Assembly: GCF_001905145.1 (NCBI RefSeq)
Contig: NZ_LWLB01000001.1
Coordinates: forward strand, 372,001 to 436,000
Origin: Nocardiopsis sp. TSRI0078
GTDB lineage: Bacteria > Actinomycetota > Actinomycetes > Streptosporangiales > Streptosporangiaceae
Direction: 5' to 3'
Length of the DNA stretch: 64,000 nucleotides
The notes under the pieces: model-generated
The model's input: the letters and a program-made list of their open reading frames with translations, nothing else
What the model was told of the DNA's origin: nothing
Database searches by the model: none
In this document: piece by piece, positions 59,914 to 64,000 of the stretch
Layout: every line of letters starts with the position of its first letter
How positions within the stretch are numbered: the stretch's first letter is position 1
Made by a program: the position numbers and the translations under genes

Positions 59914-60442
59914 GGAACTAAGAAAGTATCAATTTGGCTTCTGGTACAACCTGAAATCCTCTCCAGTTGGCCAGCTCATCGGAATCGAAGGCGCGGCAGC
60001 GCTAATAATATCCCCTGCCGCCGCTTTTTTGTGCCACAAGTTCCTGAGCGTAGAAGAAAGGATATCTCTGGCAAACGACCTACTCGGAACCACAACAGGC
60101 ATACTAGGAGTGCTTTTCGCGGCTTTTGCAATAGTCGCAGCCCTCCTATCCGACTCATACTCACGCTTCATCCAAAGGAGCACAGGAAGAATTCACAGCT
60201 TCTACTCACCTTTTATTATAGTCATCGGAGTGGCCATTGGTACAATATTCTCAATAATCTCATACAAGGCATTCTCAAAGCACTTGCCAACACCATGGGA
60301 GATAGCTTTTTTTGGAGCTACTACCTTTCTCTTCTCCTACACTCTTCTCAATGTCTTGGCGCTAGCGAGAAATATGTTCGCGCACGGTGTAACGAGGGTT
60401 CTCTTACTCGAGATAGAGTCTCCCGTTGAGCGGGAAGAATAA
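59906..60442 (+). CDS. Cargo protein 2: four-helix membrane protein
   Basis: A 178-residue integral membrane protein with four helices at about 26-44, 61-82, 100-120 and 132-153, a basic N-terminus (MNRELRKYQFGFWYNLK) and an acidic C-terminus (LEIESPVEREE). No family is recognised. The ATG lies inside the end of cargo gene 1 (8-base overlap), so the two products are made together. Codon use is AT-rich and includes a TTA leucine codon near residue 167, which in filamentous actinobacteria would depend on the bldA tRNA. A pore-forming or membrane-perturbing effector is a reasonable hypothesis only. Confidence 0.75.
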   Translation: MNRELRKYQFGFWYNLKSSPVGQLIGIEGAAALIISPAAAFLCHKFLSVEERISLANDLLGTTTGILGVLFAAFAIVAALLSDSYSRFIQRSTGRIHSFYSPFIIVIGVAIGTIFSIISYKAFSKHLPTPWEIAFFGATTFLFSYTLLNVLALARNMFAHGVTRVLLLEIESPVEREE

Positions 60443-60448
60443 CTACTC

Positions 60449-60865
60449 TTAGAGGTTGACAAGAAACCAAGTCTTGCGACCAGACAGAGTGGCGTGGCTG
60501 CCCCATGAAGTAGCCAGAGCGTCAACGAGGAACAGGCCGCGACCGTGTTCGGCGTCGGGTTCGGGCTGCGCCACATACGGGGCGTCGAAATACGAACCGC
60601 CGTCGTGGACGGTAACGCGCACACTGCGGCCGTGCTCGTGCTCGACGAGGACACCGAACCCCGCCCCAGGAAGACTGGACGGCGTGTGCCGGACGGCGTT
60701 GGTCGCCAGCTCGCTCGTGAGTAGTACGACATCGTCCAACACAGGGCAGTCCGCCAACCGCTCGGGGACGAACGCACGCACTGCGGCGATCTGCTCGGGG
60801 CGGCCGTAGAACCACCCGTGGTGGACGCTCACCGTACGGTTGGGCCTGTCTGCATGGAGGGACAT
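60449..60865 (-). CDS. RsbW-like ATP-binding protein (HATPase_c_2)
   Basis: A 138-residue single-domain GHKL ATPase of the anti-sigma-factor type: N box in LLTSELATNAVRHTPSS, G1 box in VTVHDGG, and G2-like EPDAEHGRGLFLVDALATSWG. Such proteins are abundant in Streptomyces and relatives; some are anti-sigma kinases, but most are unassigned. No sigma factor or anti-anti-sigma gene is adjacent. Composition returns to the GC-rich host style here, so the gene is not part of the AT-rich cargo, from which it is transcribed convergently (6 bases between stops). Confidence 0.85.
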   Translation of the reverse strand: MSLHADRPNRTVSVHHGWFYGRPEQIAAVRAFVPERLADCPVLDDVVLLTSELATNAVRHTPSSLPGAGFGVLVEHEHGRSVRVTVHDGGSYFDAPYVAQPEPDAEHGRGLFLVDALATSWGSHATLSGRKTWFLVNL

Positions 60866-60917
60866 GGGGTTTCACCTCGTGCTCTAGGTGCAGGGGGCAG
60901 ACACTGAGCTGCATGAC

Positions 60918-60934
60918 TAGTACTATTAGTACGG
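60918..60934. promoter_or_regulatory. TAGTAC-N5-GTAC operator, copy 1
   Basis: TAGTAC-TATTA-GTACGG lies between the divergent RsbW-like and monooxygenase-like genes. A second copy with the same spacing and full symmetry is at 62543-62559. Both are in AT-rich intergenic DNA, in promoter position. A common repressor of the element (KorSA/GntR-like or the XRE protein at 61326) is inferred. Confidence 0.55.
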
Positions 60935-61020
60935 CTACCGTACATTGAATGCGTGTGTAGCGCACTGGTTTGCGCGCACAATAAGTACGGGTCTTGTAGT
61001 CGAAGTGAGGAGAGTGCCCC

Positions 61021-61329
61021 ATGTTCGGACTGTCTGTGCGGTTCACGCTGAAGGACGAGGCCGCCGCCGACGGCTTCGACGCCCTGGTGGCGGAGACGCT
61101 TCCGCACATCCGCCAGAGCGAGCCGGGCACGCTCGTGTACGCGGTCCACACGGTGGAGGACAAGCCGCTGGAGCGGATCTTCTACGAGCTGTACGCCGAC
61201 CGCGCCGCCTTCGAGGCGCACGAGGAGCAGCCGCACGTGAAGCGCTTCCTGGACGCTCGCGGCGCGTTCCTGGCCTCAGCGGACGTGGACTTCCTGGACC
61301 TGGTGGACGCCAAGGGTGTGCAGGAGTGA
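61021..61329 (+). CDS. Antibiotic-biosynthesis-monooxygenase-fold protein
   Basis: A 102-residue ferredoxin-like (dimeric alpha+beta barrel) protein of the ABM family: FGLSVRFTLKDEAAADGFDALVAETLPHIRQSEPGTLVYAVHT and RIFYELYADRAAFEAHEEQPHVKRFL are typical. Members include quinol monooxygenases and many proteins of unknown substrate. GAGGAGAG lies ~6 bases before the ATG. Its stop overlaps the GTG of the XRE regulator by four bases, a pairing also common outside mobile elements in actinobacteria. Confidence 0.85.
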   Translation: MFGLSVRFTLKDEAAADGFDALVAETLPHIRQSEPGTLVYAVHTVEDKPLERIFYELYADRAAFEAHEEQPHVKRFLDARGAFLASADVDFLDLVDAKGVQE

Positions 61330-62534
61330 GTACCGACTACCAGAAGGCGCTGGGCCGCAAGGTGGCCAAGCACCGCAGACAGCGCGGGCTCTCCCAACGG
61401 GAGTTCGCCGGACTCGTGGGACGCTCCGAGACCTGGGTGTCCCAGGTCGAACGCGGGGTGCGCAAGGTCGACCGGATGGTGGTCCTCGAAAAGCTGGCTG
61501 AGGTCCTGGAGATCCCCGTCTCCGAGCTGGCGGCCGAGGCGCCCATCGTCGCCGCCTCCAACGAGGAACCTCCGGGCAGTAGTCGCCTGCGCCTCATCCT
61601 CAGCGGGTCGCACGCCCTGGCCGCGCTGCTGCGGCGCAATCCCGCGTCGGTCGACATGGACGGCCTTCGCCAGCGGGTGGACCGCGCCTGGGAGCTGACG
61701 CACGCTAGTGCCTACATGGAGCTGACCGAGGTCCTGGAGTCGCTGATCCCCGACCTGGAGTCGGCCGCGCGCTCGGTCCCCAACGGTGAGCGCCTGGAGC
61801 TGTTCCGTCTCCTCAACGCCGCGTACCGGGCCTGCTCCTCCACGCTCTCCCGCCTGGGCGAGTACGAAGCGGCGTGGATCGCCGCCGACCGTGCCATCAC
61901 GGCGGCCGAACGGGCGGAGGACCCGCTCCTCATGGCGGCGGGTGAGTTCCGCCTGTGTCTGACCTTCCAGGGGGCACGCCACTACGACCAGGTGGAGGCC
62001 ACCGCACAGACCGCGTGTGAGGCTCTGGGCGGCCTGGTGGAGGAGGGCAACCCCGAAGCGATGTCCGTCTACGGCGCGCTGACCCTGCAACGGGCGGTCG
62101 CCGCCGCACGCCGCAACAACGCCACGGTCGCCTACCGGCACGTGGCCGAGGCCAAGCGGATCGCGGACACCATCGGCGGAGAGCGCAACGACTTCAACAC
62201 CGAGTTCGGTCCGGCGAACGTGGGTCTGCACGAGGTGTCCGTGGCGGTGGACCTGGGCGACGCTGGCGTGGCCCTGCGGGCTGCGGACGGCGTGGACGTG
62301 TCCATCCTGTCCCCGGAGCGCCGAGGCCGCTTCCTCATCGACGTGGCACGCGCCCAGCTCCAACGCCGCAACGCCGACGCCGCCGTGGCCACCCTGGAGG
62401 AGGCAGAGCGGATCACGCCCGAGCAGGTCCACTCGCACCCGATCGTGCGACAGGTCGTGGGTGACCTCCTGGCGATCCAGGACCCCGCCGGAACAGCGCT
62501 GACCGGCCTCGCGAGAAGGGTGGGCGCACTCTGA
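61326..62534 (+). CDS. XRE-family regulator with TPR-like C-terminus
   Basis: A 402-residue regulator. The N-terminal helix-turn-helix (LGRKVAKHRRQRGLSQREFAGLVGRSETWVSQVERGVRKVDRMVV) is followed by ~320 residues of helical repeats resembling TPRs (AEDPLLMAAGEFRLCLTFQGARHYDQVEATAQ, AVATLEEAERITPEQ). This architecture is common in AICEs and near actinobacterial signalling genes, and TPR-XRE proteins can respond to peptides. The GTG start overlaps the upstream stop. A perfect operator palindrome lies nine bases after its stop, so it may control the following transfer genes. Confidence 0.87.
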   Translation: MSTDYQKALGRKVAKHRRQRGLSQREFAGLVGRSETWVSQVERGVRKVDRMVVLEKLAEVLEIPVSELAAEAPIVAASNEEPPGSSRLRLILSGSHALAALLRRNPASVDMDGLRQRVDRAWELTHASAYMELTEVLESLIPDLESAARSVPNGERLELFRLLNAAYRACSSTLSRLGEYEAAWIAADRAITAAERAEDPLLMAAGEFRLCLTFQGARHYDQVEATAQTACEALGGLVEEGNPEAMSVYGALTLQRAVAAARRNNATVAYRHVAEAKRIADTIGGERNDFNTEFGPANVGLHEVSVAVDLGDAGVALRAADGVDVSILSPERRGRFLIDVARAQLQRRNADAAVATLEEAERITPEQVHSHPIVRQVVGDLLAIQDPAGTALTGLARRVGAL

Positions 62535-62542
62535 GTGCTAGC

Positions 62543-62559
62543 TAGTACTTCATGTACTA
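62543..62559. promoter_or_regulatory. TAGTAC-N5-GTACTA operator, copy 2
   Basis: TAGTACTTCATGTACTA is a perfect 6+5+6 palindrome just after the XRE gene and before an AT-rich stretch (TATACAAAATAAAAAG) suitable for a promoter of the downstream transfer genes. It shares half-site sequence and spacing with 60918-60934. Confidence 0.65.
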
Positions 62560-62581
62560 TACAAAATAAAAAGTGCGGATT

Positions 62582-62639
62582 AGTGTGTGGTGGGTCGCAC
62601 AGTCCTTCCTGCTGTGGAAGGCGCGACCGACCACACACT
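62582..62639. promoter_or_regulatory. Long leader hairpin before the transfer genes
   Basis: AGTGTGTGGT (62582-62591) pairs with ACCACACACT (62630-62639); after one mismatched pair GGTCGC pairs with GCGACC, and an inner CCTTCC/GGAAGG stem closes the loop. A short T-rich stretch (CTTTCGTTTG) follows. It lies between the operator and the next gene's start, so it is either a terminator of the XRE transcript or an attenuator in the leader. Confidence 0.65.
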
Positions 62640-62674
62640 TTCGTTTGCGCCGACAGGCGCGGTGAGGAGTCCGC

Positions 62675-63085
62675 ATGGCTATCCAGGGTGCGTTGCCGGT
62701 CGAGTTCGGCACGGTGTTCCCGCACGGTGCCTTCGCCCTCGGGGCGGAGGCGATCACCGACTTCGAGACCAAGCGGCCCCAGTTGGACAAGGACACGGGG
62801 TTGCCGCTGTGGGCGGTGGACGTGATCGACGCCGACCCCGAAGCACGGGGCAAGGCCAAGTCGGTGAAGGTCAAGGTCGCCGCCGAGGTCTGCCCGACCC
62901 TGCCCGACGAGGTCCCGGGGCTGCCCTTCCGGCCGGTCGAGTTCGAGGCGATGGCGGTCATGCCCTACGTCGACGACAACGGCCGTCGTCCCCGGGTGGC
63001 GTACTCGCTGCGCGCCCGTGGCGTGAAGGCTCCCGGCGGCACCGCTGGCGGTCGTCGCGCTCCGGCGGCCAAGGACGCCGCCTGA
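62675..63085 (+). CDS. Plasmid replication/integration/excision activator-like protein
   Basis: A 136-residue protein that begins MAIQGALPVEFGTVFPHGAFALGAEAITDFE and contains LPLWAVDVIDADPEARGKAKSVKVKVAA. I recognise this as the family found directly upstream of FtsK/TraB genes in many AICEs, annotated as replication, integration and excision activator; the biochemical role is poorly defined. The C-terminus is a basic Ala/Gly tail. GAGGAG lies 5 bases before the ATG. It follows the hairpin leader and opens the transfer operon. Confidence 0.77.
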   Translation: MAIQGALPVEFGTVFPHGAFALGAEAITDFETKRPQLDKDTGLPLWAVDVIDADPEARGKAKSVKVKVAAEVCPTLPDEVPGLPFRPVEFEAMAVMPYVDDNGRRPRVAYSLRARGVKAPGGTAGGRRAPAAKDAA

Positions 63086-63192
63086 CCCGCCACAAGACAT
63101 GAGACGGGGCGGCCTGGTGCGCCAACACCTAGCCGCCCCTGTGAACCCCTCCCCAAGCCCTTGCACAAGCTTCGTGAAGAGGTGTCCTCAGT

Positions 63193-63444
63193 ATGTCCGA
63201 AAACCGACCCGACCTGTCCACACTGACCGGACCACAGTTGGTCCGGGCCTTCCTCGCCGAGTTCGACAAGCCGCGCACGACACCGGCTGAACGGGCGGCG
63301 TTCTTCGACTTCAAGGCACGGGTGTTCACCGCCATCGCTGAGCGGGACGCCAACCCGGACGCGGCTCGCGCCGCTGCTCGCGCCCGTGTGGCCCGTGACC
63401 GGCTCCTGGCCCAGACCGACACCGTCAACGGCGGTGAAGCGTGA
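63193..63444 (+). CDS. Small AICE protein, unknown function
   Basis: An 83-residue helical soluble protein (LSTLTGPQLVRAFLAEFDKPRTTPAERAAFFDFKARVFTAIAE, then Ala/Arg-rich helix). No family function is known to me; proteins of this size and composition occur between the activator-like gene and ftsK in related elements. Its TGA overlaps the GTG start of the translocase gene, so it is co-translated with it. GAGGTG precedes the ATG. Confidence 0.68.
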   Translation: MSENRPDLSTLTGPQLVRAFLAEFDKPRTTPAERAAFFDFKARVFTAIAERDANPDAARAAARARVARDRLLAQTDTVNGGEA

Positions 63445-64000
63445 TGCTGCGTCAGCCCAAGGTGGGGGCCGCCCAGACCTCCCCGACCCTCCCCACTCCC
63501 GCCCAGGGAGTACGGTTCACCACTCCCGTCGTGGAGACTCCCGGGATCGTGGTCCTGGCCTCCTGGGTCTGGCGGCTGGTGCGCTTCCTTCTCACCCTGC
63601 CGTTCCGGTTCCCGGTCATGCTCGCCTGCCTGGCCGCTTCTGCCGGGGCGTGGTGGTGGCTGGACTGGCCCGGCCTCACTGCTCTGTGGGGTGCCGCTGT
63701 TGTGGTGTCCCTGGTGTGGTGGCGCACCTGGCCGGACTCCTACCGCACCTGCGTCACCTTGCGTCTGCTGGCGTGGTGGCGGCACCTGTTCGTGTACCGG
63801 CGTCACTGGCAGCCGGTGTTGGTGATCTCCGGGCTGGCCGAGTCCTACCAGGAACGCCGCTACCTGCCCCGTATCCGCCGTGTCCGCTGTAACTCCTGGG
63901 CCGACTACGTGCGCGTCTCGCTGGTGGCCGGAACCTCCCCGGCCGACTTCGAGCACCGCGTGGCCGAGTTGGCGCACGGGTTCGCCGCTCCCTCCTGCCG
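63441..64000 (+). CDS. FtsK/SpoIIIE-type DNA translocase, TraB-like (3' truncated)
   Basis: Only the first ~186 residues are in the window. They include two membrane helices (PVMLACLAASAGAWWWLDWPG and LTALWGAAVVVSLVWW) and then WRRHLFVYRRHWQPVLVISGLAE, RYLPRIRRVRCNSWADYVRVSLVAGTSPADFEHRVAELAHGF, the characteristic pre-motor region of AICE transfer proteins. The ATPase motor would follow beyond the edge. TraB-like proteins move double-stranded DNA between mycelia during conjugation. GTG at 63441 overlaps the preceding stop; ATG at 63444 is equally possible. Confidence 0.85.
   Translation, partial: MMLRQPKVGAAQTSPTLPTPAQGVRFTTPVVETPGIVVLASWVWRLVRFLLTLPFRFPVMLACLAASAGAWWWLDWPGLTALWGAAVVVSLVWWRTWPDSYRTCVTLRLLAWWRHLFVYRRHWQPVLVISGLAESYQERRYLPRIRRVRCNSWADYVRVSLVAGTSPADFEHRVAELAHGFAAPSC

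Larger units (their letters stand above)
58380..64000. mobile_element. Integrated AICE-type element (left part)
   Basis: From the tRNA-Phe fragment to the right edge, the genes are those of an actinomycete integrative and conjugative element: a regulator, a replication/excision activator-like protein, and an FtsK/TraB translocase. tRNA-Phe is a known AICE target (pMEA100 and pMEA300 of Amycolatopsis). Int, xis and rep are not seen and should lie beyond 64000, next to the intact tRNA. Cargo with different base composition sits next to the attachment site. The first ~550 bases (58426-58977) hold only repeats and hairpins. Confidence 0.85.

Noticed and set aside
60449..60865. RsbW-like ATPase as third member of the cargo module
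   Set aside because: It is convergent, GC-rich like the host, and of a very common family, so there is no sign it belongs to the AT-rich pair.

Overview
The window is about 72% G+C by eye. It has GTG/TTG starts, four-base ATGA/GTGA start-stop overlaps, a PknG-type kinase operon, a CYP157/CYP154 pair and an actinomycete integrative element (AICE). This points to a filamentous actinobacterium; Nocardiopsis or a close relative is my best guess from protein style, not from a search. Almost all of it is ordinary chromosome. The last ~5.6 kb (58380 to the right edge) is an integrated mobile element.

Layout. 1-5780: multisubunit Na+/H+ antiporter operon mnhA(B)CDEFG, with mnhA cut by the left edge and an unusual coiled-coil tail on MnhC. 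5875-9961: PucR-type regulator, GreA-like factor, a cluster of very strong palindromes over a broken reverse-strand gene, and a secreted GH64 beta-1,3-glucanase. 10117-18444: 3-hydroxyisobutyryl-CoA hydrolase-like enzyme, TetR, BNR-repeat/MoaD pair, alcohol dehydrogenase, zinc-ribbon SDR, idi, HAD. 18500-18984: SDR remnant and a DUF6221 protein. 19162-28839 (minus): a seven-gene signalling operon, coiled-coil protein - PknG - PP2C - VWA - FHA - GlnX - GlnH. This is the mycobacterial amino-acid-sensing GlnH/GlnX/PknG module with its own phosphatase and FHA reader. 29042-38913: ATPase, macrolide-type glycosyltransferase, HdeD, citrate synthase, RF3, TetR with acyl-CoA dehydrogenase, NmrA. 39089-43736: two-component pair, glutaminase, membrane Ser/Thr kinase. 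44060-46509: two P450s overlapping by 115 bp. 46877-49626: copA, copZ and a CsoR-type operator. 49999-57371: two GNATs, alanine/Na+ symporter, DUF5996, an orphan NarJ, AviRa rRNA methyltransferase, tRNA-Asp, S4 protein, alpha/beta hydrolase. 57562-58378: tiny membrane-protein paralogues and fragments of an older AICE.

AICE. The 3' half of a tRNA-Phe gene (58380-58425) marks the left attachment site; the intact tRNA and the integrase should lie beyond the right edge. Inside are a markedly AT-richer two-gene cargo (soluble protein plus four-helix membrane protein, 58978-60442), an RsbW-like ATPase, a monooxygenase-fold protein, an XRE-TPR regulator, a replication/excision-activator-like protein, a small protein, and the start of an FtsK/TraB DNA translocase. 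Two copies of a TAGTAC-N5-GTAC operator suggest one repressor controls the element. The cargo pair is the best candidate here for an undescribed system: its placement and architecture resemble abortive-infection modules, but its function is not shown.

Limits: family assignments are from reading motifs; no searches were run. Start codons marked uncertain were chosen by ribosome-binding site and codon use.
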